Below are positions 21,972 to 32,794 of a stretch of 64,000 nt of DNA, in pieces. The translations under genes were made by a program, and so were the position numbers. The DNA comes from Paralithodes platypus. Lineage: Eukaryota; Arthropoda; Malacostraca; Decapoda; Lithodidae. The notes beneath the pieces were generated by a model. It was not told where the DNA came from. It ran no database searches and saw nothing but the letters and a program-made list of their open reading frames with translations. Location of the stretch: NCBI GenBank assembly GCA_032716605.1, contig CM064552.1:9900671-9964670 (forward strand). Direction: 5' to 3'. Positions within the stretch are counted from its first letter, which is position 1. Every line of letters begins with the position of its first letter.

Positions 21972-22344
21972 TTAAGGGGGAGGTAGTCGCTTTGTTGGAC
22001 CCCCATCTCCCTCATGTTTAACTCCATTAGTTCTGAGATTTTAAGGCATTCGTTCCGTTAGTTTGGCAATTTTAATACCTTTCGTCCCATTTCTATATCA
22101 ATATCAAGACCTTTTGTGCCATTTAGGTGTCGATTTTTTCTTGGCGAGCGAAAGCGAGCCTGTAAATTTAAGAGAAACCGGCCTTTGGCCGGAACTATTT
22201 TTCTATCGAAAAATGTAAAAAATTATCTTGAAGGGGGGTCTAGTGATTTTTTTTTAAAGCATGGTGAAGGTCTGGCGAGGAAACTAAAAAATGAATTAAT
22301 AAATAAATATATAAACCATAAAAAAACAAGCAGTAACCCCTTAA
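21972..22344 (+). mobile_element. Family A TTAA MITE, complete
   Basis: TTAA at both ends. The hairpin is CCGGCCTTTGGCCGG (loop TTT). Near the right end it has AATGAATTAATAAATAAATA, the kind of sequence expanded into an array in the copy at 48216. Confidence 0.92.
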
Positions 22345-22477
22345 GAGAATGAATAAGGTTGATTGATAAAGGGAATTAGTGAAAGTGACAAGGTGTGTGT
22401 GATTGGCTGAGGATATTGTTGACAGCTCTGAGATAGGGTAAACATTAATCTGAACTCTAACCAGAAGAAACACGCTC

Positions 22478-22851
22478 TTAAGGGGGTAGTGCTTTTTTTG
22501 TATATATATATAAATTAATGTATAAACTATTTTTTTTTAGTGTCCTCCATAGACCTCCATCAAGTTTAAAACAACACCCCCTAGACCCCCTTACAAGATA
22601 TATTTGTACATTTTCCGGTAGAAACATTTCCCGGCCAAAGGCCGACACATTCTAAAATTACAGGCTCGTTATCACTCGCCAGGAAAAAATCGACACCTAA
22701 ATGGCACGAAAGGTCTAAATATTGACAAAGAAATATGGCGAAAGGTCTCAAAATCACCAAACTAACAGAGCGAACGTCATATAATCTCAAAACATATGGG
22801 GTTAAACATGAGGGAGAAGGGGGTCTAGAAAAGCGACCCATCTCCTCTTAA
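22478..22851 (-). mobile_element. Family A TTAA MITE, complete
   Basis: It runs TTAAGGGGGTAGTGC ... CCCATCTCCTCTTAA. It belongs to the longer subtype with an AT-rich sub-terminal region (also 25689, 47778). Confidence 0.92.
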
Positions 22852-23186
22852 GTGAATATTATCCCTTAACAACACAAAGTCGGCCAGCATATTATGCCAG
22901 AGGCCAACATTATGTATTCTTATGCTTAGCCATCTTTCCAAACCAATATTGAAATTTGGTTAACAAAATCTTATAGTATTTACCTTATGCATTACGTGTA
23001 CATAGCTAATTCATTTTAATTAATCTCGAACTTCTTCATATAAAGAATAATTGTCTTAACTATATTCTAGATGCTACAAGCTGATAATCAACGACTAAAT
23101 ATCGAATAAATAAATCCATGGAGGAGACTATGGACACTTAAAATGGGTATAAGATAAGATGTGTGAAATAATGAACTGGTATTATA
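22852..23186. other. Unclassified AT-rich spacer
   Basis: No feature recognised. Confidence 0.4.
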
Positions 23187-23780
23187 TTAAGGGGATATGG
23201 GGCTATTTATTTGACCATTTATGTATGTATTTATATATTATCAGTTTCCTACCTAGATCTCCATCAAACGGGGGGGGGGGGACCTGCTTTTTGTTATTTC
23301 TGTCCTTTTCTCTCTTTCTCTGGCTTGTATCCATTCGGCCCCATTCAGCCAACTATTTTAAGACGTTTATCCCCATCTAGGTATCGATTTCTTCCTGGCG
23401 AGCGATAGCGAGCCAGCATTATATGAAGAAATCCGGCTTCGCCGGAGAAATTTTTCTATCGAAAAATGTACAAATTTAGCCTGCTGTCAAACAAAAATAA
23501 AAAATATGCTGGCTCGCTACCGCTCACCAGTAAAAAATTGACACCTGGATGGGGATAAACGTCTTAAAACAGTAGGCTGAATGGGGCCAAATGGATACAA
23601 GCCAGAGAAAGATAGAAAAGGACAAAACAAAAACAGGTCACCCCCCTTAAAATAACACCCGCCCAAGACCCTCCTTTAAGATAAATGTGTAAATTTTTTG
23701 ATAGACAAATGTCCCGGCCCGATAATCGGTTCCTCTTAAATTACAGGCAAAGCGCGTCAAAATCCTCAAGGGGTTAAGGT
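23187..23780 (-). mobile_element. Family A split by a family B copy, right end lost
   Basis: The A left part (TTAAGGGGATATGGGG...CTCCATCAAAC) and the part after B (AATAACACCCGCCCAAGACC ... AAATTACAGG) belong together. Beyond 23750 the A body stops, and GCGCGTCAAAATCCTCAAGG with GGTTAAGG, a family C right end, follows. Confidence 0.75.
23267..23650 (+). mobile_element. Family B, young subtype, nested in A
   Basis: The left end has become a G run. The right end GGTCACCCCCCTTAA is intact. Subtype markers are AACTATTTTAAGACG, ATTATATGAAGAAATCCGG, TAGCCTGCTGTCAAAC and GCTCACCAGTAAAA. Confidence 0.88.
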
Positions 23781-23869
23781 AAAATGGTAACAAATGAAAA
23801 AATAAATAATGCATGAATATCTTGTCCTGAACTGTTTCATTGTCTGGTCCTGTTCCCTGTTTGTTCCTC

Positions 23870-24725
23870 TCATAAATAGAGGTTTGATTGGACGGGTCTA
23901 GAAAAAATAGAGGTTTGATTGGACGGGTCTAGAAAACATAGAGGTTTGATTGGACGGGTCTAGACAAAAATAGAGGTTTGATTGGACGGGTCTAGAAAAA
24001 AAATAGAGGTTTGATTGGACGGGTCTAGAAAAAATAGAGGTTTGATTGGACGGGTCTAGAAAACATAGAGGTTTGATTGGACGGGTCTAGAACAAAATAG
24101 AGGTTTGATTGGACGGGTCTAGAAAAAATAGAGGTTTGATTGGACGGGTCTAGAAAAAATAGAGGTTTGATTGGACGGGTCTAGAAAAAAATAGAGGTTT
24201 GATTGGACGGGTCTAACAAAAATAGACGTTTGATTGGACGGGTCTAGAAAAAAATAGAGGTTTGATTGGACGGGTCTAGAAAAAAATAGAGGTTTGATTG
24301 GACGGGTCTAGAAAAAATAGAGGTTTGATTGGACGGGTCTAGAAAAAAATAGAGGTTTGATTGGACGGGTCTAGAAAAAATAGAGGTTTGATTGGACGGG
24401 TCTAGAAAAAAATAGAGGTTTGATTGGACGGGTCTAGAAAAAATAGAGGTTTGATTGGACGGGTCTAGACAAAAATAGAGGTTTGATTGGACGGGTCTAG
24501 AAAAAAATAGAGGTTTGATTGGACGGGTCTAGAAAAAAATAGAGGTTTGATTGGACGGGTCTAGAAAAAAATAGAGGTTTGATTGGACGGGTCTAGAAAA
24601 AAATAGAGGTTTGATTGGACGGGTCTAGAAAAAAATAGAGGTTTGATTGGACGGGTCTAGAAAAAATAGAGGTTTGATTGGACGGGTCTAGACAAAAATA
24701 GAGGTTTGATTGGACGGGTCTAGAA
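23870..24725. repeat. 30-31-bp minisatellite, about 28 copies
   Basis: The unit is ATAGAGGTTTGATTGGACGG plus GTCTAGAAAAAA. Length variation is almost entirely in the A run (AAAAAA, ACAAAA, ACAT). It contains TCTAGA and ATTGG in each unit. Unlike other arrays here, I could not link it to a transposon end. Confidence 0.95.
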
Positions 24726-24898
24726 GAAAAATATGTGCAAAGCTGAATATATAATTGAACACACAGATTTATGTTAAAACCAAATGGAGAAGGCCCAGCA
24801 CATGGAATAATTCAAGGCAAGAAACAGAGGTCACAATCTCCGTGGAAACCCATTATAATGTGAAGTAAAATACACAGTATATGGTCATAGAGGTTCAG

Positions 24899-25234
24899 TT
24901 AAGGGGAGGTTTTTAGTGTGTTTCCTAGACTTCCATCAAGCTTGAAGTTACACTCCCTTGACCTCCTTTCAAGATAAATTTTTACATTTTTCGGTAGAAA
25001 AATGTCCCGGCCGAAGGCCGATTCCTCTTAAGTTACAGGCTCGCTATCGCTCGCCAGGAAAAAATCGACACCTAAATGGCACGAAAAGTCTTAAATTTGA
25101 CAGAAATGGGTCGAAAGTTATTAAAATCACCAAACTAATGGGGCAAACGTCTTAAAATCTCAAAATCAAAGGGGCTAAACATGAGGGAGAAGGAAGTTCG
25201 AAACAAAATCCCTCAAGTGGAAACCTCCCCTTAA
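24899..25234 (-). mobile_element. Family A TTAA MITE, complete
   Basis: TTAA at both ends, standard reverse-oriented short subtype with CCCTCAAGTGG near the right end. Confidence 0.92.
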
Positions 25235-25335
25235 ACTTTATAATGTATGAGCAGAAGAGGAGAAGGGTCAGAACATGGAATAACTCCGGACAAGCCATTT
25301 CCCGCAGAGGTCAGAATCTTCGTATAACATTGGAA

Positions 25336-25538
25336 GTACAGTCGGCCGAATAAGTGATGTCGCGGCCCCAAGTCTATTTCGATCAATAATAATGGGTATC
25401 GGCACTATCTAAGCATTAATTCATCGGCTTCGAGTGAGATATACAAACATGTTCCTCTCGTTCCCCACCCCTATTCAACATCTGACCGACATTAATACAG
25501 CACACACAGCGAGACACGACTTATTTGGCCAACCGTAC
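25336..25538. mobile_element. Family D MITE, complete
   Basis: GTACAGTCGGCCGAATAAGT and ACTTATTTGGCCAACCGTAC form the ends. The interior shares TCGATCAATAATAATGGGTA and CAACATCTGACCGACATTAA with 19185 and 33028. Confidence 0.85.
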
Positions 25539-25688
25539 AATAGAATATGGATGAAGAAGAACGAGGGGGCTGGCCAAAAAAGGAGTGTTGTTTGGTGTTC
25601 GGATAGATGACTGTGAATAGATGATTGACTCGGCGCGGGGGGGGGGGGGGGGTGATTATTGGGTGTACTGTACCAGAGTGCGGCTGGG

Positions 25689-26054
25689 TTAACGGGGGAT
25701 GGTTCCGTTTTTGGTCAATTTGTTCATGTAATTATTATTTTTCTAGTTTTCTCCCTAGACCTCCATCAAACTTAAACAAACAACCCCAGGACCCTCCTTC
25801 AAGATATATTTGTACATTTTTCGTTAGAAAAATGTCCAGGCCTAAAATGTTCCTCCTAAATTACAGGCTCGCTATCGCTCGTCAAGAAACAATCGACACT
25901 TAAATGGCACGAAAAGTCATAATATTGACAAAGAAAAGGGGCGAAAGGTGTTAAAATCGCCAAACTAACGGAACGAACGTCTTAATATTTCAAAACTAAT
26001 ATGCTAAACATGAAGGGCAAAGGGGTCCATGAAAAGCAACTACCTCCCCCTTAA
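25689..26054 (-). mobile_element. Family A TTAA MITE, complete
   Basis: It runs TTAACGGGGGATGG ... TACCTCCCCCTTAA. The GC hairpin has decayed (CCAGGCCTAAAATG). Confidence 0.88.
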
Positions 26055-26167
26055 ATATATTACTGGACGGAAGGGAGGACATATATGGATGGTTGAGAAA
26101 GGGGCAGAATTATTTGACTGAAACAGGGGAAGCCATGGAGGTGAGATGGGGCTAAAACACAAATTAT

Positions 26168-26375
26168 TATATTTTTTCACCAACCAACTTTACTTCTAAA
26201 CTCGATTAATGAAATCAACAAATACATGTGGCACTCCAAGGACTCGAACCTAGGATACTCACATCGAGATTCCGCGCATGTATGCATTATGCTATCAAGA
26301 CAGTTAAAGAATTCTGCACAAGCCTACGATTTATTATTCAGTTTCGAATCTTGCATATTAATCCGAGCATGTACA
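26168..26375 (-). mobile_element. tRNA-derived SINE (family V), copy 4
   Basis: The tRNA-like head is 26228-26302 on minus with B box GGTTCGAGTCC. The A-box region is TAGCATAATGC. Flanks match copies at 1935 and 8010 (CCTACGATTTATTATTCAGT). Confidence 0.75.
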
Positions 26376-26549
26376 TATATTCCAACTGTGCTATGGTAGC
26401 CTAGTGTATAGACGAATATAAGGAGTAATTAATGAGGCACTTAACCCAAGGGAAGGCCTCGCTATATATATATATATATATATAATTAGTAAAAAATTAA
26501 TAATAAATACATAAATAATAATGGTAAATTAATATAAAATAGTAATACA

Positions 26550-26600
<51 letters not shown>

Positions 26601-26763
26601 CATACATAAATAAAGCGAAGAAACGACATCCTTGAAATTAACATTAACTCAAGAGGTAAATCAAATGTCTAAATATGGCCAAACATACGCCTGGGTGGTA
26701 AGATCTGCGACAGCTGAGTTATAATAGGGTGATTACATTTCTGGGCCCCTGTGGTGACCCCCC
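26376..26763. other. AT-rich spacer with (AT)n and (AAT)n
   Basis: (TA)n lies at 26463-26484 and (AAT)n at about 26550-26602. The last 60 bp are unclassified. Confidence 0.7.
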
Positions 26764-27154
26764 TTAACCGAGCCCACCTCGGGGTTTTTTGTTTTCTCTT
26801 TCTCTCCTCTCTCTGGGTTATAATCCATTCAGCCTCATTCAGCCTACTGTTTTAAGACGTTTGCCCCCATCCAGGTGTCAATATTACCCTGGCGAGCGGT
26901 AGCGAGCCAGCATATACATATTTTTGTTGTTGACAGCAAGCTAAATTTGTACATTTTTCGATAGAAAAACGTCTCCGGCGAAGCCGAATTTCTCCATACA
27001 ATGATGGCTCGCTATCGCTCGCCAGGAAGAAATCGACACCTGGATGGGGATAAACGTCTTAAAACAGTTGGCTGAATGGGGCCGAATGGACACAAGCCAG
27101 GGAAAGAGAGAACAGGAGAGTAAGAGGGGAAAAAAAGCAGGTAACCCCCCTTAA
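26764..27154 (-). mobile_element. Family B TTAA MITE, complete
   Basis: TTAA lies at 26764 and 27151. The left end is mutated (TTAACCGAGCCCACC). Both long arms are present. The right TTAA is also the left end of the next family C element. Confidence 0.88.
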
Positions 27155-27360
27155 CCCTACCACCATGACGTCTTTTCACCTTGGATTCTGGCTAAAATGT
27201 TATGGTTTTATGCAGTTTAAGAAGGACCTATGTTACTAAGAGGGTTTATGGAGATCGTATTTACCCATTGGAGTCGTATAGGTAGATTATAAACTAAAGA
27301 GAATCGTCTAATGTTAACCAAAACATGCTGACAAATATGTGATGGTGGTGAAGGGGTTAA
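27151..27360. mobile_element. Family C MITE, complete
   Basis: TTAACCCTACCACCATGACG and GTGATGGTGGTGAAGGGGTTAA form the ends (210 bp). The interior has the typical TTTAAGAAGGACC and ATCGTCTAATGTTAACCA. Confidence 0.85.
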
Positions 27361-27567
27361 CCCTACCATCATAGTATCACTTCCTATATTTCGCTTATTT
27401 TTCCGATTTCTTTCAACTTATTTTATTTTTCATATCATCTTTTTCAATAGGTAGGTAAGAGAAGAAAGAAGGGGTTATAGATGGAAGAAAGGATTCGTAA
27501 ATATCGTGTGAATGGAAACCAAATGGGGGTGGTTTTAGTTGATTTGTTGTTGTCATCTCTCTCTCTT

Positions 27568-27576
<9 letters not shown>

Positions 27577-27620
<44 letters not shown>
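27577..27620. repeat. (CA)n microsatellite
   Basis: About 44 bp of CA. Confidence 0.95.
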
Positions 27621-27621
<1 letters not shown>

Positions 27622-27639
27622 TTAGTAATATAAATCGAG

Positions 27640-27830
27640 CCGTATGTATGTATATATACTGTTTATACTCAGTCACATACCCCTTTGCTGGGGGGTGGCC
27701 AACTTGAGCCTCAAATCGACCTACAGATTAACACACAAGAATCGAGCAACAGTAACAGAAATCGAGCTACTCCAATCCTGACAAGACCCACCCCGCATCA
27801 CTAGCCATCAACAACACCTACATAAACACA
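27640..27830 (+). mobile_element. Family I repeat, copy 3
   Basis: GTATGTATGTATATATACTG leads to ACTCAGTCACATACCCC, TTTGCTGGGGGGTGGCC and an A/C-rich tail. Confidence 0.6.
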
Positions 27831-27966
27831 TCCTAAGTCTTTGTAGCTCTAAAACATCTGTCCCTGGTCACTTTATCCCCCTAGCCAGCTGACACACGGG
27901 ACAAAGCGGCCTCGGGACAAACATTACCGAATGTCAGGACCCTCTCAACTCACGATAAATGACTGT

Positions 27967-28120
27967 GTTAAGAGGAACCGTTCGCCTATCGAAAAATGTA
28001 CACATTAATCTTGAAGGAGGGTCTTGGGCGGGTGTTATTATAAGTTTGATGAAGGTCTAGGGAGGAAACTGGAAACAAAATATATACATATATATATATA
28101 CATTATAAACAAGCTCTTTC
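27967..28120 (+). mobile_element. Family A right half
   Basis: It keeps CTATCGAAAAATGTACAC, TTGAAGGAGGGTCTTGGGCG and GGTCTAGGGAGGAAACTGG. The left half is absent. Confidence 0.75.
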
Positions 28121-28136
28121 CCCCCACCCTCACACT

Positions 28137-28471
28137 TTTAGGGGAAATATCCACTTGAGGCATTTTTTTCTTAACCCCTTTCTCCCTCATGTTTAGCTCC
28201 ATTGCTTTAAACAAAATTAAGACGTTCGACCCATTAGGTTGGCGATTTTAAGAACGTTCGCCCCATTTGTCAATTTTAGGACCTTTCGTGCCATTTGGGT
28301 GTCGATTTTTTCCTAGCGAGCGATAGCGAGCCTATAATTTAAGAGGAACTGGCCTTCGGCCAGGACATTTTTCTACCGAAAAATGTACAAATTTATCTTG
28401 AAAGGGGGTCAAGGGGGTGTAATTTTCAACTTGATGGAAGTCTAGGGAACAAACTAGAAACCTCCCCTTAA
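28137..28471 (+). mobile_element. Family A MITE with paired change in hairpin
   Basis: The left TTAA is mutated (TTTAGGGG) and the right CCTCCCCTTAA is intact. At 28349-28363 the hairpin reads CTGGCCTTCGGCCAG: the second pair changed from C-G to T-A on both sides. Confidence 0.9.
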
Positions 28472-28484
28472 CATATAAACACCT

Positions 28485-28660
28485 TCAATACGATGATGTC
28501 TTTATTGTATTATTCTGGCTAATATCGCACGATTGTATTCAACTTAGAAAGGAACGGTGGGACTCTAAGCGTTAATTAGGATAGTTGTCACCCCCTTGAC
28601 TATTAAATACTCTTCCTGTGCAAAATAAAGTCGTCTAGTGCTAGTCAGAATAATAATAAA
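28485..28660 (+). mobile_element. Family C, decayed
   Basis: ATACGATGATGTCTTTATTG, GCACGATTGTATTCAACTTA and AAAGTCGTCTAGTGCTAG match the C layout. The ends are lost. Confidence 0.55.
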
Positions 28661-28696
28661 TACATAAATAAATAATAATAATAATACTAATAATAA

Positions 28697-28760
28697 TTAA
28701 CACCCCGTTCTTAACATTAATCATCAATTACAAAACCCACTGTATTTGAATAAAGTAATG

Positions 28761-28812
<52 letters not shown>

Positions 28813-28815
28813 TAT
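28697..28815 (-). mobile_element. SINE family J body with (AAT)n
   Basis: TAACACCCCGTTCTTAACAT begins a block that also opens 51411 and 52796. Here it passes into (AAT)n at 28765-28812. The tRNA-like head seen at 51484-51560 is missing. Confidence 0.65.
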
Positions 28816-28972
28816 AATAAATATAAAGACCATCATATTGAAATGGTTAACGAGTGACAGGTCTTTCTTCACTGCCGGTAAATGACTGCATTAGGGGATA
28901 GCCCCTTGCCAACACACTCATACTTGAAGACCTTAACCCTGTCAGTAGAACGACTCCTTTCCTCCTTCTATT

Positions 28973-29115
28973 CTAAATGTGTGTGAATTTGTGTTTTGTT
29001 GTTGTGTGTTCATTGTGTTTCTGTTGTGTTGTCCCTGTTCGGGCTTTGTCTCGAATCGGACACCCCCAGAAGAAAAAAAAATAATAATAATAAAATGGGG
29101 AATGAGCCTGAGTAA

Positions 29116-29167
<52 letters not shown>

Positions 29168-29170
29168 ATA
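28973..29170 (-). mobile_element. Family I repeat, copy 4, with (GATA)n
   Basis: Read on minus: (TATC)n, then CTCAGGCTCATTCCCC, the GGGGGTGTCCGATTCGAGAC block and a C/A-rich tail. The tetranucleotide differs from the other copies (TATC, not TATG) but sits in the same place. Confidence 0.6.
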
Positions 29171-29247
29171 GATTCTAAATACCATTAAAAGATTGATTGT
29201 GTTTTCCCCTGTGTGTAATAAAGAGATATAAGCCAAAGGTGCCTGTA

Positions 29248-29473
29248 ATTATACTTGGTTCAATTTCATTTGACGGTAAATTGAATCCCTTATAGCAGCA
29301 AATTTCTCGATACTTCATGGACAAATATGACACTAATATGTCTCTGCATTATATTGAGACCAAGTTTATAATTATAATCAGCACCATATTTCACTAACAA
29401 AAATTTAAAATATCTGAGAAATCTTGAGAAGAACTTTGCAATTTACCGTCAGCTGAAAAGAAACAGAGTATAG
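29248..29473. mobile_element. Family F palindromic MITE
   Basis: The left end is TATACTTGGTTCAATTTCAT followed by TTGACGGTAAATTG. The right end is CAATTTACCGTCAGCTGAAA plus AGAAACAGAGTATAG. The second copy is 50512-50727. Confidence 0.8.
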
Positions 29474-29860
29474 TGCCCCTTCAAACAGAGTATAGTGCCC
29501 CTTCAAACAGAGTATAGTGCCCCTTCAAACAGAGTATAGTGCCCCTTCAAACAGAGTATAGTGCCCCTTCAAACAGAGTATAGTGCCCCTTCAAACAGAG
29601 TATAGTGCCCCTTCAAACAGAGTATAGTGCCCCTTCAAACAGAGTATAGTGCCCCTTCAAACAGAGTATAGTGCCCCTTCAAACAGAGTATAGTGCCCCT
29701 TCAAACAGAGTATAGTGCCCCTTCAAACAGAGTATAGTGCCCCTTCAAACAGAGTATAGTGCCCCTTCAAACAGAGTATAGTGCCCCTTCAAACAGAGTA
29801 TAGTGCCCCTTCAAACAGAGTATAGTGCCCCTTCAAACAGAGTATAGTGCCCCTTCAAAC
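29461..29860. repeat. 22-bp array from the end of family F plus flank, 18 copies
   Basis: The unit is AAACAGAGTATAG (last 13 bases of F) followed by TGCCCCTTC (flank). All 18 units look identical, so expansion is recent. Confidence 0.95.
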
Positions 29861-29895
29861 TGAGAGCGTGAAAAAGAACACGGAGCTTCAAGGAG

Positions 29896-30264
29896 TTAAG
29901 GGGAGATGGGCTGGTTTTTGTGGACACTTTTCTCCCTCATGTTTAGCCCTTTAGTTTTCAGATTTTAAAAAGTTCAGCCCATTTTTTTGGCGATTTTAAT
30001 ACCTTTTGCCTCTTTTCTTTGCCAATATTTAGACTTTTCGTGTCATTCAGGTGTCGATTTTTTCCTGGCGAGCGTTAGCGACCCTGTAATATAGGAGGGA
30101 CCAGCCTTCGGCCGGGAAATTTTTCTACCGAAAAATGTAAAAATATATCTTGACGGGGGATTGGGGGTTGTTGTTCTTTTGTGTTTGATGGAGGTCTAGG
30201 GAGGAAACTAGAAAATAAACAAATAAATGAAAAAATCGACTAAAAAGTGAACCATCCCCCTTAA
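29896..30264 (+). mobile_element. Family A TTAA MITE, complete
   Basis: TTAA lies at 29896 and 30261. It runs TTAAGGGGAGATGGGC ... CCATCCCCCTTAA. Confidence 0.92.
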
Positions 30265-30456
30265 ATCGTATGATGAACGAAACGTTTAGACACTGCAGTG
30301 GGAGAGAGTTTAGGAAGGACCTTTGGGATTCAGAGGGATAAATGAGCGATTGTTGTGCTTCCTTGATTTATAGGAACCCATCCAAATAAAAGTATACTCC
30401 TAGAATAACAGCCAGGCAAATAGGAAGAAAGGTGTCACCGTACTGAAAGGGTTAAC
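30261..30456 (+). mobile_element. Family C, decayed
   Basis: The right end ACCGTACTGAAAGGGTTAA is clear. The left end is mutated. It abuts the preceding A. Confidence 0.6.
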
Positions 30457-30529
30457 CAGTGTCAAGTTAGTTAGTTAATACATACTTCAGAGGCTATCAA
30501 CCCTTCTGGATTATTAAGCCACCACAATG

Positions 30530-30750
30530 TCAAGCCGCTGTCACACGAGCGCTTTTTCCGTCAATTTTCCATGAGCAAGTTTTTTCTCGTATTATTTCAG
30601 GACATTTTCGCACTGGTATCGGTAACTAGACTGAAGGTAGATTATGTTAGGCGGCTGGATTCTTAGAAAGTGTAATTTCTTAAGCTTCCAGACCATAATT
30701 GCCCGTAAAAATTGCTCGGAAAAGGACTCGTGTGACTCCGGCTTAAGTCA
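30530..30750. mobile_element. Family G palindromic MITE
   Basis: AAGCCGCTGTCACACGAGCG on the left pairs with ACTCGTGTGACTCCGGCTTA on the right, with additional pairing of CATGAGCAAGTTTTT and AAAAATTGCTCGG. The length is about 215 bp. Confidence 0.75.
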
Positions 30751-31107
30751 AGAATCGCAAAGAATCGCGTCAGGACTGGAGCCACTTTTCGAGAACTCCA
30801 GTCCCTTCAGAGGAATATCAAAGATATTTATTGACCAGTGCCAAGACTCTCCTCTGTTATATAGCATACCTTTGACAATAGACTCACACTTGAAAGTAGT
30901 CTCTTCATCTAGCTAGTCTCTTTAGTTCATTCAGTAAAGACTTCGGAAAGAAAGACTAACAACTTTCGTAAATAATCCTCTGACAACGATGAGTCTTTTC
31001 CAAAGTGGCAAAAAAATAAAATAAAATAAATAAATACACAAACAAAAAATGTCTGAAATATCTCAAATACAATGATCAAGTCACAAACATTTCGAGAGCC
31101 CAAGGTG
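30751..31107. other. Unclassified spacer
   Basis: A 90-codon frame crosses from family G into this region with no recognisable domain. Confidence 0.4.
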
Positions 31108-31361
31108 TTAAGGAAGCCCACCTCGCTTTTATTCTCTTTCTCTCCGATCTCTCTTTGGCCTGTATCCATTCGGCCCCATTCAGCCTACTGTTTTAAGACT
31201 TTTACCCCCATCCAGGTGTCAATATTTTCTCGCGAGCCAGCATATATGTATTTTTGCTTTGACAGCAAGCTAAATTTGTACATTTTTCGATAGAAAAATG
31301 TCTCCGGCGAAGCCGGATTTCTCTATACAATGCTGGGAGCAAACTAAAAACCTCTCCTTAA
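31108..31361 (-). mobile_element. Family B / family A hybrid MITE
   Basis: From TTAA 31108 it follows reverse B (CCCACCTCGCTTTTATTC, CCATTCGGCCCCATTCAGCC, TCCGGCGAAGCCGGA). At about 31334 it switches to the A right end (GGGAGCAAACTAAAAACCTC then TCCTTAA). Both TTAA ends are intact, so this composite may have moved as a unit. Confidence 0.8.
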
Positions 31362-31812
31362 GCCTGAGTTCTTTAAAGAAAAAAAAAATCACATGAAAAG
31401 TTTCTGTAATGTTTGTGTATTTTTATTTTCTTTGTTTTCGCTATCATGCAAATCAGAAGGAAATTATACAGCATAATATCTGCAAAGTTAGCATACAGAC
31501 TAATCCCGTTGAATCGAAAATTAAAAACAATGATTGGAACAGTAGAATAATGTTACTATTATTATTATTAGTATTATTATTATTTTTATTATTATTATAA
31601 TATGAGATGCCGAAGCCTCCAACCGTACCTATCAGAGCCCAATTTGACCGTATGGCGATAAGTTCCGAGAGTCGCAGCAGCCAGCTCTACTAACATATTG
31701 ACTAGAGTGTGAGAGGAACGTAATGTAGCCGTTTATACCGGAACCATACGGACCACACCGGTGCATACATATTGCCTCATGTATCTCCGTGTGTGGCCTC
31801 CCCGTAATAAAG
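31362..31812. other. Unclassified spacer with (ATT)n
   Basis: (ATT)n lies at about 31554-31600. GTATGGCGATAAGTTCC and GGAACCATACGGACC hint at an old inverted pair. No gene. Confidence 0.5.
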
Positions 31813-32340
31813 CCGGTATCACGCGAGCGCCTTTTCACTCAACATTTATCTCTACTTGTCTCTCTTTCTCTGGCTTGTATCCATTCGGCCCCATTCAGCC
31901 AACTGTTTTAAGACGTTTATCCCCATCCAGGTGTCGATTTCTTCCTGGCGAGCAATAGCGAGCCAGCATTGTATGGAGAAATCCGGCTTCGCCGGAGACA
32001 TTTGTCTATCGACAAATGAACAGATTTAGCTTGCTGTCAAAACAAAAATTTATATATGCTGGCTCACTACCGCTCGCCAGGAAAATATTGACACCTGGAT
32101 GGAAGTAAACGTCTTAAAACAGTAGGCTGAATGGGGCCGAATGGATACAAGCCAAAGAGAGAAAAGGAGAGAAAGAACAAAAAAGCCGGTGACCCCCTTA
32201 AGGCTTCGGCTTGGCTGTGGAGACCCGAGCTACTTCGGTTCTAAGCTGGTATACCGACACCTTCAGGACCCGGTGCGGTAATGGTGTCACGATCACTAAA
32301 CCCAGTATCACACGAGCGCCTTTTCACTCAACACTGGTCT
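31812..32340 (+). mobile_element. Family B copy between repeated G-like ends
   Basis: The B body occupies about 31850-32201 and ends CCGGTGACCCCCTTAA. Its left TTAA is missing. GCGCCTTTTCACTCAACA lies just left (about 31832) and again at about 32316, each preceded by a TCACGCGAGC/TCACACGAGC motif typical of family G ends. The second hairpin at 31999-32018 reads CATTTGTCTATCGACAAATG, with a paired T-A to G-C change. Confidence 0.8.
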
Positions 32341-32384
32341 GGCAGCTTATGAGGTACGCTCTTTACATATGTCTGTTACCGAAT

Positions 32385-32794
32385 TTAAGAGGACAGTGGC
32401 TGTTTGTTTGGTCTATTAATTAATTTATTCATATAATGTTTTAGTTTCCTCCCTAGACCCCTATCAAGCTTAGAAAAACATCCCCTAGATCCCCCTTCAA
32501 GATAGATTTGTATATTTTTCGGTAGAAAAATTTCCCGGCCGAAGGCCGGTTCCTCTTAACTTACAGGCTCGCTATCGCTCGCCAGGAAAAAATCGATACC
32601 TAAATAGCACGAAAGATCTTAAAAGTGACATAAATGGGGCGAAAGTTCTTAAAATCGTCAAACTAATGGGGCAAACGTCTTAAAATCGTCAAACTAATGG
32701 GGCAAACGTCTTAAAATTTCAAAATCAATGGGGCTATACATGAGGGAGAAAGGGATCCAGAAAAAAAATCCCTCGAGTGGAAATCTCCCCTTAA
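32385..32794 (-). mobile_element. Family A TTAA MITE with internal duplication
   Basis: It is TTAA-bounded. A 33-bp sub-unit (TCGTCAAACTAATGGGGCAA plus ACGTCTTAAAA) is tandemly duplicated at about 32654-32715, adding a fifth unit to the usual four. Confidence 0.9.

Noticed and set aside
30644..30916. 90-codon frame as a host gene
   Set aside because: It starts within a family G palindrome, has no recognised domain and no splice-supported partner exon.
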